Program-made: the position numbers and the translations under genes
Origin: Sphingomonas populi
GTDB taxonomy: Bacteria; Pseudomonadota; Alphaproteobacteria; Sphingomonadales; Sphingomonadaceae
Direction: 5' to 3'
DNA length: 64,000 nt
Assembly: GCF_004208535.1 (NCBI RefSeq)
Contig: NZ_SGIS01000008.1
Span: forward strand, 62,001 to 126,000
Part shown: one piece after another, positions 1-8,955 of the stretch
Numbering within the stretch: position 1 is the first letter of the stretch
Layout of the letters: each line of letters begins with the position of its first letter
Notes under the pieces: generated by a model
Told to the model about the DNA's origin: nothing
The model's input: the letters and a program-made list of their open reading frames with translations, nothing else
Databases searched by the model: none

Positions 1-453
1 ACGGCGTGCGCCGATCCGTTCGAACCAGCCGCGCAGTCGCAGTGTGTTGGCGACGCCGCTCTTCACCGCCATCGCCGGCTTGTCATACGCGCTCTGCCCG
101 ACCGCGAAGCCCTGTCGATAGGCGGCGGTCAGGAACCCGCCTGAAGGATCTTTCGCGACCGGATCGGCAGGGACCGACACCGGCGTGCCGGGGATCGAAT
201 AGCCGTTGGCGAACAGCACCGCCTGCCCGTTCCACCGGGCGGGGACGGCGATCCCAAAGGCGCGGCCAGCGAGCGTGCCCGCGACGCTCATCCCGCCGTC
301 GGCGCGACCGTTGGCATCGATCGCGGCGGCGCCGGCCCTGCTCATCCGATCGACCAAATGCTGCTGCACCGGCGTGATCGCACGCCGTTCGGGCGACGAT
401 CCGCACGACGCAAGCAGGACCGCGACGAGCGCGGTTGAAAATGCCCGCAGCAT
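1..453 (-). CDS. Putative alpha/beta-hydrolase lipoprotein (C-terminus outside window)
   Basis: The reading frame stays open from an ATG at 453 to the window edge, giving 151 residues. It begins MLRAFSTALVAVLLASCGSS, a lipoprotein signal peptide with lipobox LASC, so the product is probably anchored in the envelope. The visible part has FANGYSIPGTPVSV, then GGFLTAAYRQGFAVGQSAYD, which resembles the early strands of tannase/oligomer-hydrolase type alpha/beta hydrolases; the nucleophile would lie beyond the edge. The ATG shares its A with the TGA of the TonB receptor (TGATG), so the two are translationally coupled. The hydrolase may act on whatever the receptor imports. Family assignment is tentative because the catalytic half is missing. 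Confidence 0.6.
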   Translation of the reverse strand, partial: MLRAFSTALVAVLLASCGSSPERRAITPVQQHLVDRMSRAGAAAIDANGRADGGMSVAGTLAGRAFGIAVPARWNGQAVLFANGYSIPGTPVSVPADPVAKDPSGGFLTAAYRQGFAVGQSAYDKPAMAVKSGVANTLRLRGWFERIGARR

Positions 454-3218
454 CAGAAGCGATACCGCAGCGACAGGCCATATTGCGCTGGCTCGCCGTA
501 GATCGAGTTGCTGAACCCCGAATTGTTGTAGCCGGTGTTGGCGGTGATCCGATACGGCGTATCGAGGACATTGGTGCCGTAGATCGCAAGATCGAGCGGC
601 GCGCCGCGCACCTGATTCCACTCCAGCCGCAGGTTGAGCAGCCCGTAGGGCGCGATCGTGTCGAACGGCTGCGCATCGGCCGCGACGCGCTGGCGGGACT
701 GCCACGAATAGGTCGCGCGGATCGCCATATCACCTTCTGCGGCGGGGATCGGCAATGCGAGGCGGCCGTCGAGGCTGAACTTGTGCCGGGCGACGAAGGT
801 GAACGGCGTGCTCGATAGATTACGCGACGGCTGCGCCGCAGTCAGCGCCGAGGGGATCGCCGGGATCGGGATGGTGACGTAGTCAAGGAATTTAGCGTCG
901 TTGTACGAATAGGTGCCGCTGATCGTCAGCGGCTTGAACGGCACGATGAGTCCTTCGAATTCCAGACCGATGACCCGCGCCCTCTTGGCATTGGCGAGGA
1001 TGTCCGACCCGGCGATTGCGGCGCGCTGGATCACCTGCACGTCGTTGAACCAGGTGTAGAAGGCCGCGAGGTTGGTCCGTGCCTTGACCCCGCCGATCGT
1101 CCAGTCGCGCTTCAACCCGACCTCGGCATCGGTCACGCGCTCGGGCTTGACGGGCGCGAGCGGGTAGTCGCTGCCCAGAAACAACGTGACGATGGGATTG
1201 TTCGCGCCAGACTTATAGCCACGCCGTGAAACCGCATAGACGAGCGTCTGCGGATCAGCCTGCCAGTCGAGCCCCAGGTGCCAGGTCGGCCCGTCGCTCT
1301 CGCCGCTGAAGGCCGGCTTCGTGCAGTTCGGATATTTCCGGGTCGGAAAGCCGCCCGCCGCCACCGCAAGGAAGGCATCGTAGACGCAGAGGTTGGCGTT
1401 GAGGCCGATCACCTGTGCCGCCTGCGCCTGCGAGACGAATCCAAGCGCGGCGAGACGATTGAAGACCTGGTAGCTCTGCGCGTCCTGATAACTCTGGATG
1501 TCGCCGTCGAACGTGTCCCACGTCCAGCGGAAACCGGCGGTCGCGGTCAGCGTCGGCGCGATCTTATACTGTGCCTGCGCGTAGAGCGCCTTGCTGCGGC
1601 CGCGCACCGATGCATCGGGCTGGATGTTGAGGGCGGGCAACAACGGGCCGTTCACGCCGAGCAGCGTTTGCGCGAACCCGGGTAAAACGATCGGCCCGCC
1701 ACCCAGAATGCCGGCCTGCAAGGGATTGACGGTCAGGAATGTCAGCGGCGACGGGCTTTTCTCATCAAGATAAAAGCCCCCGCCCTGCAGGCTGAAACGC
1801 CCATCGTCGTAGCGCGCCTGCAATTCCTCGGTGATCGTCCGCAGATTGTTGTTGTAGCCGCCGGGAAAGGCGCCGAGCAGGTCCGCAATCGGCAGCGGCG
1901 TGGAGTCGCGATCGGTCGCGCTGGTCGAGCGGGTGCGGCCATAGCTGAAAACATTCTTGATCGTCAGTTCGGGCGTCGGGCTCCAGGTCGTATTGTTGAG
2001 CACGAGCAGGTTCTTCGCCTTCTCGAACGTGTTGACGCCGCTCGACGTCTGGCGGACCCCGTGCGCCTGTCGCTGCGCCAGATACGGCTGGAGCAGCGCG
2101 GCATAAGGACTGCCTGGACGCACCGCGAGCAGGATGCTGCCGCCACCGTGCTCATCGACGTCGACGTAATTCACTGCGGTGTAGCTGTTGATCGTGTCGG
2201 TCGGGTTGAACTGGACGCCGAGCCGAAGCGAAAAATTGTTGCGGTTGAGATAGTCGCGCCCGGTGAGGACGTCTCGGACATAGCCGTCGCGCTTGTCGAA
2301 CTGGCCCGCGACGCGGATCGCGAGCAGGTTGTCGATGATCGGCAGGTTGAGCGCGCCCTGCGCGCTGCGGCGGCGCAGGTTGCCAAGCGTCCCTTCGACA
2401 TAGCCTTCGACGGTGTTCATCTTGGGCCGCACCGGTTCGAGCAGCACCGCGCCACCCGTGGTATTGCGTCCGAACAACGTGCCCTGCGGGCCTTTCAGCA
2501 CTTGCAGCGAAGCAAGGTCGTAGAAACTGCCCGGCCCGCTCGCCGAGGACGGTACTTCGGCGAAATAGCCGACGACGCCGGGGCCGCTGCCGGTGCCAGC
2601 ACCGCCGCCGCCACCCATGCCGCGGATCGTATAGGTTTCCTGGTTGCGCGCGACGTTGCCGAGCACGGTCAACGAGGGCGTGAAATTCTGCAGGTCCGTC
2701 GCGGTGTTGATGCCTTTCTCGCGTATCGTGTTCTGCGTGAACGCGGTCAGCGAGACCGGGACTTTCTGGGCGCGCTCTTCCGTGCGGCGCGCGGTGACGA
2801 TGATGTCCTGAAGATCGCTCGTCTCCTGCGGCGCGGTCGAGTCCGGCTCGGCCGCAGCCGGTACATCCTGCATCGCTGTACTGGAGAAGGCGGCAGGACG
2901 GGTGATGGCTACCGCGCCCGATGAATCGCGGTGCATCCTGAGGCCAGAGCCCGAAAGGATGCGATCGAGCGCCTGGATATCGCCCAGCCGGCCACGCACG
3001 CCCGGCGAGCGCAAGGCCCGCACGTCGTCAGTGCGATAGAGGATTTGCTGGTTCGACTGGCGCGCCCACGCGTCGAGCGCGGATTTCATGCTGCCGGCGC
3101 CGATGTCATAGGCGCGAAGCGATGTGGCGCTGCGCGTTTCGGCTTGAGCCGCAGCCGGCATCGCACCGACGATCGCGCTGGTCGCCATAAAGATCATCAG
3201 CGTATGAGATGTACGCAT
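453..3218 (-). CDS. TonB-dependent receptor with N-terminal STN signalling domain
   Basis: Outer-membrane active transporter of 921 aa, which is usual for the FecA-like transducer class. A signal peptide ends near AAAQA (about residue 27). An STN domain follows at about 45-110 (SALDAWARQSNQQILYRTDD), then a TonB box/plug start (DIIVTARRTEERAQKVPVSL), a plug to about 260 with LKGPQGTLFGRNTTGGAV, and a beta-barrel ending in YGLSLRYRF with the expected terminal Phe. The STN domain normally contacts a FecR anti-sigma protein when substrate binds; the FecR and ECF sigma genes lie just upstream. The substrate cannot be told from sequence; siderophores, haem or plant polymers are all possible. It is coupled to the hydrolase gene downstream. 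Confidence 0.93.
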   Translation of the reverse strand: MRTSHTLMIFMATSAIVGAMPAAAQAETRSATSLRAYDIGAGSMKSALDAWARQSNQQILYRTDDVRALRSPGVRGRLGDIQALDRILSGSGLRMHRDSSGAVAITRPAAFSSTAMQDVPAAAEPDSTAPQETSDLQDIIVTARRTEERAQKVPVSLTAFTQNTIREKGINTATDLQNFTPSLTVLGNVARNQETYTIRGMGGGGGAGTGSGPGVVGYFAEVPSSASGPGSFYDLASLQVLKGPQGTLFGRNTTGGAVLLEPVRPKMNTVEGYVEGTLGNLRRRSAQGALNLPIIDNLLAIRVAGQFDKRDGYVRDVLTGRDYLNRNNFSLRLGVQFNPTDTINSYTAVNYVDVDEHGGGSILLAVRPGSPYAALLQPYLAQRQAHGVRQTSSGVNTFEKAKNLLVLNNTTWSPTPELTIKNVFSYGRTRSTSATDRDSTPLPIADLLGAFPGGYNNNLRTITEELQARYDDGRFSLQGGGFYLDEKSPSPLTFLTVNPLQAGILGGGPIVLPGFAQTLLGVNGPLLPALNIQPDASVRGRSKALYAQAQYKIAPTLTATAGFRWTWDTFDGDIQSYQDAQSYQVFNRLAALGFVSQAQAAQVIGLNANLCVYDAFLAVAAGGFPTRKYPNCTKPAFSGESDGPTWHLGLDWQADPQTLVYAVSRRGYKSGANNPIVTLFLGSDYPLAPVKPERVTDAEVGLKRDWTIGGVKARTNLAAFYTWFNDVQVIQRAAIAGSDILANAKRARVIGLEFEGLIVPFKPLTISGTYSYNDAKFLDYVTIPIPAIPSALTAAQPSRNLSSTPFTFVARHKFSLDGRLALPIPAAEGDMAIRATYSWQSRQRVAADAQPFDTIAPYGLLNLRLEWNQVRGAPLDLAIYGTNVLDTPYRITANTGYNNSGFSNSIYGEPAQYGLSLRYRF

Positions 3219-3302
3219 ATCCCCCCCTTTGTGTTTATCCTGCCGGCCTCTTCGTGCCGCCGCTGTTTCAGACGAATGGCTCGTCGGAAGTCGTAACGCG
3301 CT

Positions 3303-4262
3303 TCAGGATTTTATCGTGACGCCGTCGGAATCGTTTGCAACGCGCAGGCCGAAGGCGTCGTGCAGCAGCCGCGTGAACGCATCGATGTTGGTCGCCTCGA
3401 ACGAGCCGCCGATCCGCAGCCGCGCGACCTGCGCGTCGCCCAGCCGGATCTGGCGCCGGTTATAGCGATTGAACTCGTGCGCCGCCTGTTCCAGCGTCAC
3501 CTGATCGAACGTCAGCACGCCGCGCCGCCACGCCAGCGCGTCCTGCACGCGCTGTTCGGATCGGTCCGCGAGCAGCATCGACTGGCCGCGCGCGATTGCG
3601 ACATCGCCGGCGGTGATGATCGCGGCGCGTCCGGCGGTGGCGGGGTCCGAAGCCTCGACCCGAACCCGTCCCTCGACGACCGCGACCGTGACCGTGTCGC
3701 CATCGCGGCGGACCGAGAATTTGGTGCCCAGCACTGTGACCTTCCGTCCGCCCGCGAAGACGACGAAGGGATGGCGCTTGTCATGCGCAACCTCGAAATA
3801 GGCTTCGCCGCGATCGAGCCAGACTTGCCGCTGTCCACTGGTGAAGGCGGCGCGCAGCGTGCTCGCGGTATTGACCGTAACCGCGCTGCCATCCGCCAGT
3901 GCAACCTGACGGTGGACGCCGACTGCGGTCGCGACGCGGATGGCGGGTGCGTCGACCTCGTTCGCGGTGAAATGCCAAAGTGCCAGCACAGCCATGCAGA
4001 CCATCACCAGCGACGCGGCGAGCGCCCAGATCGGGGCCTTGGTCCAATGCGGCGCGGGCGCGATCGGCACACCACCGCGTGTCGCGGCGAGGCGATCCGC
4101 CGCGCCCCAGCCCGCTTCCAGCCGCCAGAATGCGGCTTTGTGCGCGACGCTATCGTCCAGCCAGCCTTCGAGCGCACGCGCATCTTCGGCGGACCAGCCG
4201 GGCTGCTCGCGCGCCACGAGCCAATGCGCCGCTTGCTGTTCGATATCCCGCGCCGGGCTCAT
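3303..4262 (-). CDS. FecR-family anti-sigma regulator
   Basis: Inner-membrane signal transducer of 319 aa. The cytoplasmic N-terminus is a DUF4880-type helix region (HWLVAREQPGWSAEDARALEGW, about 12-35) that binds the sigma factor. One membrane helix lies near 80-100 (ALAASLVMVCMAVLALWHF). The periplasmic FecR domain follows (VALADGSAVTVNTASTLRAAF, then GEAYFEVAHDKRHPFVV), and the C-terminus has an STN-like fold region. In this family the periplasmic part receives the signal from the STN domain of the receptor. The start overlaps the sigma gene by 4 bases (ATGA), so they form one operon; the receptor gene begins 84 bases downstream. Confidence 0.92.
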   Translation of the reverse strand: MSPARDIEQQAAHWLVAREQPGWSAEDARALEGWLDDSVAHKAAFWRLEAGWGAADRLAATRGGVPIAPAPHWTKAPIWALAASLVMVCMAVLALWHFTANEVDAPAIRVATAVGVHRQVALADGSAVTVNTASTLRAAFTSGQRQVWLDRGEAYFEVAHDKRHPFVVFAGGRKVTVLGTKFSVRRDGDTVTVAVVEGRVRVEASDPATAGRAAIITAGDVAIARGQSMLLADRSEQRVQDALAWRRGVLTFDQVTLEQAAHEFNRYNRRQIRLGDAQVARLRIGGSFEATNIDAFTRLLHDAFGLRVANDSDGVTIKS

Positions 4263-4831
4263 CGCTCGGCTTTCTGCGTGACGCCAGTCGCGTCCGTCGA
4301 TCGGTTGATGCGAGCCTCACCGCCGAGCATGAAGTTGGTGAGCGCCCGCAGCCCCAACGTAAGCTGCCGTTCGATCGTGTGATGGCTGACCCCCATCCGG
4401 TCTGCCGTTTCGCGAATACTCAGCCCCTCGACCTTGCGCAGGCGGACGACTTCGCGGCAGCGTGGCGGCAATTGTTCCAGCCCCAGCATCGCGCGGCGGA
4501 GTTCGTCGCGCGCCGTCATGTGACGATCCTCGGCGGACAGGTCCATGTCGTAGCCCACCATATCGATGTCGGCGATCTGTTCGAATGAGACGATCTTGGC
4601 ACGTCGCGCCCGGTCGATCAGCACGTTTCGCGCAATCGTGAAGACATAGCCGCGCGTCGAGCGGAGGCCATTGGGCTGCGCGCCGGTAAGCGCACGCTCA
4701 TAGACCTCCTGCCGCAGGTCCAGCACGTCCGCCCCGTCGCGGCAATGGCGCGTGATGAACCGCACGAGATCGCGCTCGAGCGGCAGAACCTCCCGAATGA
4801 ACCATTGCTTGATCGCGGCATCGTCCGTCAT
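4259..4831 (-). CDS. ECF RNA polymerase sigma factor, FecI type
   Basis: Extracytoplasmic-function sigma-70 factor of 190 aa. Region 2 is at about 12-75 (DLVRFITRHCRDGADVLDLR, VYERAL, YVFTIARNVLIDRAR). Region 4 is at about 115-170, with LPPRCREVVRLRKVEGLSI, then the helix-turn-helix RETADRMGVSHHTIERQLTL. It should transcribe the FecR/receptor operon once FecR releases it. It is the first gene of the minus-strand unit sigma-fecR-receptor-hydrolase, the common order for cell-surface signalling sets. The signal is unknown. Confidence 0.93.
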   Translation of the reverse strand: MTDDAAIKQWFIREVLPLERDLVRFITRHCRDGADVLDLRQEVYERALTGAQPNGLRSTRGYVFTIARNVLIDRARRAKIVSFEQIADIDMVGYDMDLSAEDRHMTARDELRRAMLGLEQLPPRCREVVRLRKVEGLSIRETADRMGVSHHTIERQLTLGLRALTNFMLGGEARINRSTDATGVTQKAER

Positions 4832-5165
4832 TGGTTACCTAGACGTCTGGGACCGACGAAACCGTAACAGGAGTTCGCGCGATATCTATCCGGGTGCATT
4901 GCCGGAAAACGGCGGAGCGCCAAAGCGCGTAGAGGTGACTCCGGCCGGTACGGAACCTCATATCCCTTTCTGCACCGACTGCGCCAGTTGCCCTGACCAT
5001 CCTTCCGGCATTCCAGACCTGGCGCGCGGTGGCGGTTGGTTCGGTTTCAGGCATCTCCATCATCATTCTCCGATGGCCAGAGTGGCCGCCGGCAGAACGC
5101 TTGAGGCCTGATGAGCAGGAATGCCCCGAACCACCTGTCGACAGATCAGAACGTCGTCCACGCAT
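4832..5165. other. Intergenic region upstream of the ECF sigma gene
   Basis: No credible gene. It should contain the promoter of the sigma-fecR-receptor operon, but I cannot point to a clear -35/-10 pair. The open frames across it are Arg/Ser/Gly-rich without domain features and look accidental. Confidence 0.5.
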
Positions 5166-5209
5166 CCGCGCCAAGCCGGCTCGCCATGGCAGGTGCCGGC
5201 TTGGCGCGG
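5166..5209 (-). terminator. Long perfect hairpin downstream of the chemoreceptor gene
   Basis: Arms CCGCGCCAAGCCGGC (5166-5180) and GCCGGCTTGGCGCGG (5195-5209) are perfectly complementary over 15 bases around a 14-base loop. The hairpin starts 7 bases past the stop codon of the minus-strand chemoreceptor gene. There is no T-tract on either side, so it may act as a 3'-end stabiliser or a Rho-assisted terminator. Confidence 0.6.
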
Positions 5210-5216
5210 CGGAAGC

Positions 5217-6986
5217 TCACCGGCCCGACCGCCTTGCTGGTAGCAGGCCCGGTCGTCCACCACCCTCGCCGCCGATGGCGAAGCGCTCTGCCTGGCCGGC
5301 CAGCGTCACGACTTCCGAATTCAGCGTCCGGGCGGCCGCCGAGGTTTCCTCCACCATTGCTGCATTTTGCTGGGTCGCGGCATCCATCGCGCCGATCGCG
5401 GCGGAGATCTGCGTGACCGCCGTGGCCTGGGCCTGATTGTCTGCCGCCATGCTGCTGAGCAGCGCATGAACTTCGCCGACGTCTCCGCTGATATTAGCCA
5501 GCGCTCCATCGACACGCTCGACCATGCCAACAGCCGCGCTGATATCGGTTTGCGTTGCGGTTAGCTGGTCGCGGGCGCGGCCGGCTTCTTCCTCGGCACG
5601 CATAGCCAGCGCGGAGACGAGGTCGGCGACCACCGCGAAGCCGCGGCCCGCCTCACCGGCGCGTCCGGCTTCAACGGCGGCGTTCATCGCCAGAACCCGG
5701 GTCTGGAAGGCGATCTTGTCGAGTCCCTCGATCACGCTGTCGATGCCCTTGGCGCTCTCCGACACGCGGTTCATCGCCTGCATCGCTTCGTCGGCGATGG
5801 TGCGGCCGCCCGACACGGTCGAGATCGCGCCGTCAGCCCGAGTCAGCGTACTGCCGGAGGCGATTGCGGTCGCGTTCAGCCGTTGGTCCATCTGGGCGAT
5901 GGCAGCCGAGGTTTCTTCCAGGCTTGCGGCGTTCGCTTCGGTCCGTCGTGCGAGATCCTCGCTCGCCTGGGCGATTTCAGACGAGCCCGTCTTGATCGCT
6001 GCGGCGGATTCGATCACCGATCCGATCAGCTCGCGCAGATTGGCGATCGCCTCGTTGAAGTTCTGGCGCAGCGCGACATAGGCTGGCGGAAATTCGGCGG
6101 CGATCGTCGCCGTCAGGTCGCCGCGCGACACCCGGTCGAGATTCTGCGAAATCGTCTCGGTGACGAAGTTCTGATCTTGTAGCGCCTTGGCCGCTTCGCC
6201 CTCCGCGATCTGCTTCTGCCGCGCATTTTCGCGGAACACCAGCACGGCCTTCGCCATCAGGCCCACTTCGTCGACGCGGTCTACCGCCGGCACGTCCACC
6301 TGGATGTCGCCATTCGCAAGCCGGGTCATCACGCCCGTCATCCCGACCAGCGGTCGAACGATCGCGCCGGCCAGCAGCCATGCCATCGTACCGGCGATCA
6401 GCACCGCGCCGAGGGCGCCGACGATCACGGCGATCATCGCGCCGTTCTTGGCCGCCATCATCGCGGCCCGCTGATCGGCCATCACTTCCTGCTGGCGCTG
6501 CTGAATATGCCCGCAGATATCCCGCACCTTCGGCAACTGCTTGCGGCCGGAAATCTCCTGCGCCTTGTTCCGCGTGGCGGGGTTGCGGGCGAGCGTGATC
6601 AGTTCGGCAAAGCGGCGGTTGTTGAGGTCTTGTACTTCGCTCCGCAGGTCGCGCAGCCGCTGCTGCTGGTCGGGCAGCGGATTGCCGGTCTCGAAGCTCT
6701 TCGCCGCCGTCTCAAACGCCGCGATATTGGCCTTATACTCATCGAGCAGTTCATCGCGACCGAGCATCGCAAAGCCACGCAGTGCGTTTTCCTGCTGGAT
6801 GATGGCGCCCAGCATGGCCTCGCCCTCCTGCGCCATCTTGATGCTGTTGGCGTTGGATTCGGAAATCGTCGCGAGCGTACTCAGCGACCAGTAAGTGTAG
6901 GCGCCGGAGACGATCACGACGATGATGACCGCCGCGAATGCGGCGACCAGCTTGCCTGAGAGCTTCAGGCGATTGACAATAGACAT
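5217..6986 (-). CDS. Methyl-accepting chemotaxis protein with periplasmic sensor
   Basis: Transmembrane chemoreceptor of 589 aa. TM1 is at about 13-33 (LVAAFAAVIIVVIVSGAYTYW); a helical CHASE3-like periplasmic domain spans about 40-180; TM2 is near 185-210. HAMP follows (RPLVGMTGVMTRLANGDI), with a second HAMP-like segment (DRVSRGDLTATI). The signalling hairpin tip reads IAFQTRVLAMNAAVEAGRAG then EAGRGFAVVADLVSALAMR. Most receptors have VADEVR where this has VADLVS, and VEAAR where this has VEAGR, so the tip is slightly divergent. It would signal through CheW/CheA, which are not in this window. The porin gene lies 21 bases upstream on the same strand, so the two are probably cotranscribed. 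The ligand is unknown. Confidence 0.92.
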   Translation of the reverse strand: MSIVNRLKLSGKLVAAFAAVIIVVIVSGAYTYWSLSTLATISESNANSIKMAQEGEAMLGAIIQQENALRGFAMLGRDELLDEYKANIAAFETAAKSFETGNPLPDQQQRLRDLRSEVQDLNNRRFAELITLARNPATRNKAQEISGRKQLPKVRDICGHIQQRQQEVMADQRAAMMAAKNGAMIAVIVGALGAVLIAGTMAWLLAGAIVRPLVGMTGVMTRLANGDIQVDVPAVDRVDEVGLMAKAVLVFRENARQKQIAEGEAAKALQDQNFVTETISQNLDRVSRGDLTATIAAEFPPAYVALRQNFNEAIANLRELIGSVIESAAAIKTGSSEIAQASEDLARRTEANAASLEETSAAIAQMDQRLNATAIASGSTLTRADGAISTVSGGRTIADEAMQAMNRVSESAKGIDSVIEGLDKIAFQTRVLAMNAAVEAGRAGEAGRGFAVVADLVSALAMRAEEEAGRARDQLTATQTDISAAVGMVERVDGALANISGDVGEVHALLSSMAADNQAQATAVTQISAAIGAMDAATQQNAAMVEETSAAARTLNSEVVTLAGQAERFAIGGEGGGRPGLLPARRSGR

Positions 6987-7007
6987 GGGTGGATCCTCCA
7001 GCGATCT

Positions 7008-8333
7008 TCAAAGGACGAATTGGACGCGCAGCACGAAGGTCGTGCCGTGGTCGGTGTCGGGGCCGGTGCCGGGGCCGGTCATCCGCTGGTCCGGCGCCAT
7101 GCGCCACGCGCTGACGTTACCCATCAGGCGCATTTGGCTGCTCAGATACCAGTTGACGCCGCCGGTCACGCTTGAGCCGGTGTTGCGGAACCCCGGCATG
7201 GTGAACCGGATGCCCTCATATCGGGCGGTGAGTTCCACCTGCCCCGATCCGCCCTGAAACACCGTGCGGTGGACGATCGGCCGGCCGAAGCCGCCGGTGG
7301 CGGCCGCATAGGGTGGCGCGTCGCCGGTCAGGAACCAACCGGCCGAAAGGCTTTTGGCGGTGATGTGCGGTTCCACGCGCGGCAGGTCGATCACCCGCCG
7401 GCCGACTTCACCCATCACCCAGACCGAGCCAAGCACGCCGCCCGCTTCCACGCCCGCGCCCCGGTCGCCGGTCGCGCCGATCAACGGCAGCGACGGCAGC
7501 ACCGTGCGCAGGTTTAGGCCGTGGGCGACATTGGTGTCGGCGCCCAGCGTGCGAGTGCCGCCGGTGAATTTCTCGTCGAACGTCCACGCGCCGACATGCA
7601 GGATCGCGCCTTCGCGCTTCACCGGGTTCCAGTGCGCGCGAGCGAGAAGGGTGCGGTTGCCCGTCTGCGGGTGGTTCGCGTCGATATCGTTGCCCGTCAC
7701 AGCGAACGAGGCATGCCAGCGATTGCCGATTAGCCGGCTCTGCGCCCCGAAGCCGAAGCCGCCACGGTCGGGCGCGATCGCGCTGGCGACGAAATTGGGT
7801 TCGGCGAACGGCAATGCCTCCCCGCCGGAACTGCCTTCGACGCTGCGGTCATTCTGGAGATTGCCGGCCAGCATGTCCACGCCGATTCCGGCAACCGTGC
7901 CGCGCCAGCCGACATACGCCCAGAGCACATCGGCGGAGCCAGAGGCGAACTCGGTCTCGAGCTGATAGACGAGGTGGTTGGCGACAGTTCCGGCAAAGCC
8001 AAGATGGGCCGCGCGAACGCCGCGGTCGCTGCGATTGCGGGTGGCCTCACGCGCGCCGCTGGTGGTTTCGGCATCGACGATTAGCTGCGCCAGCGGCCGG
8101 AAGGTCGTGCCGCCAGGGGAAAAAACCAGGGCCGGCGAGCCGTTCCGCCATTCCAGGCGCGTGCCCGGCGCTGTGGCGGGCGTCTGCTTCGGGGCGACGG
8201 GAGAATTATCGCTCACTTCGTCGACAGGCGCCACCGTAGCAGCGGCATCGAGAGTGTGCGAAGACGTCGCGGGTGGAGACGGTATGGGAGTGTTCAACAG
8301 CAGCGACGCGCAGAACCAGCTCGGAAACGCCAT
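7008..8333 (-). CDS. OprO/OprP-type outer-membrane porin
   Basis: A 441-aa beta-barrel protein of the phosphate-selective porin O/P class. Typical features are FRPLAQLIVDAETT near the start of the barrel, LGFAGTVANHLVYQLETEF, VTGGVNWYLSSQMRLMGNVS, and an end in FVLRVQFVL. I chose the ATG at 8333 because GAGGA stands 7 bases upstream; the longer frame to 8384 lacks this. The N-terminus MAFPSWFCASLLLNTPIPS is a weak signal peptide. Anion selectivity cannot be read from sequence. The chemoreceptor gene follows 21 bases downstream, suggesting coordinated uptake and sensing. Confidence 0.85.
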   Translation of the reverse strand: MAFPSWFCASLLLNTPIPSPPATSSHTLDAAATVAPVDEVSDNSPVAPKQTPATAPGTRLEWRNGSPALVFSPGGTTFRPLAQLIVDAETTSGAREATRNRSDRGVRAAHLGFAGTVANHLVYQLETEFASGSADVLWAYVGWRGTVAGIGVDMLAGNLQNDRSVEGSSGGEALPFAEPNFVASAIAPDRGGFGFGAQSRLIGNRWHASFAVTGNDIDANHPQTGNRTLLARAHWNPVKREGAILHVGAWTFDEKFTGGTRTLGADTNVAHGLNLRTVLPSLPLIGATGDRGAGVEAGGVLGSVWVMGEVGRRVIDLPRVEPHITAKSLSAGWFLTGDAPPYAAATGGFGRPIVHRTVFQGGSGQVELTARYEGIRFTMPGFRNTGSSVTGGVNWYLSSQMRLMGNVSAWRMAPDQRMTGPGTGPDTDHGTTFVLRVQFVL

Positions 8334-8563
8334 GAGAGGGTCCTCGGGCGGCGATCGCGCACCATGCCCAATCCGCTGCAACACCCGAGATATTTATAGA
8401 AACGATTATTTCGCGAGCGGCGGCAATGACTGCAAATTTAAATAACTGTGCTGGTTCTGGCGGTGCGACCTTGATCAGAGCCGGCGCCAGGATGAAACCT
8501 AGATCGAAGTTCGGGGCCAGTGGACCTAGCTGCTTTTGCAACAGAGCCACGCGCGGCGCACAT

Positions 8564-8878
8564 TCACATTGAAAGCACGCTCACGGCCTCCTTGCGAACC
8601 CAGCCTGTTCGACACAGCGATGCCAGTCCGGGGCTGAGGCCAGCCGCCGGGACTGGACATGGACGATCGGGCGTTCCGAAGCGCACTCCGAACCAACCCG
8701 CTCGCTCTTCGCAAACGTACACAGCCGACCCGCGGCTCAACCTGCCCACGCGCCTCGCCGGTGTCACCGGTTGGGAAGTAACCTGCGCGGTATGCACGCC
8801 GATCCGACCGAATCTGCATTTGCGCGGTGTCGGTGCAACCGGCGCGCTCGCCATGAGAACAAGACCGACAAAGAGCAT
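8564..8878 (-). CDS. Small exported SH3-domain protein
   Basis: A 104-aa protein. Starting at the ATG at 8878, which has GGAGG 5 bases upstream, it opens with a short signal peptide (MLFVGLVLMASAPVAPT). A bacterial SH3-like body follows: RVGRLSRGSAVYVCEERAGW, then FGVRFG, a Cys-containing loop, and CRTGWVRKEAVSVL. Such small SH3 proteins with two or three cysteines are common in sphingomonads; they are thought to sit in the periplasm and bind peptide or peptidoglycan ligands. It is transcribed away from the membrane-protein gene at 8956. The specific role is unknown. Confidence 0.72.
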   Translation of the reverse strand: MLFVGLVLMASAPVAPTPRKCRFGRIGVHTAQVTSQPVTPARRVGRLSRGSAVYVCEERAGWFGVRFGTPDRPCPVPAAGLSPGLASLCRTGWVRKEAVSVLSM

Positions 8879-8955
8879 CGCAACCTCCAACGAGGCGTCT
8901 ACATGCTGTACCTCAAGCCCGCTATAGCTCCTTCAACTCTCAGGGAAGACGACCG

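Noticed and set aside
4839..5174. 111-codon minus-strand frame between the sigma and chemoreceptor genes
   Set aside because: Composition is Arg/Gly/Met-rich without structure, and it covers the hairpin and the expected promoter region.
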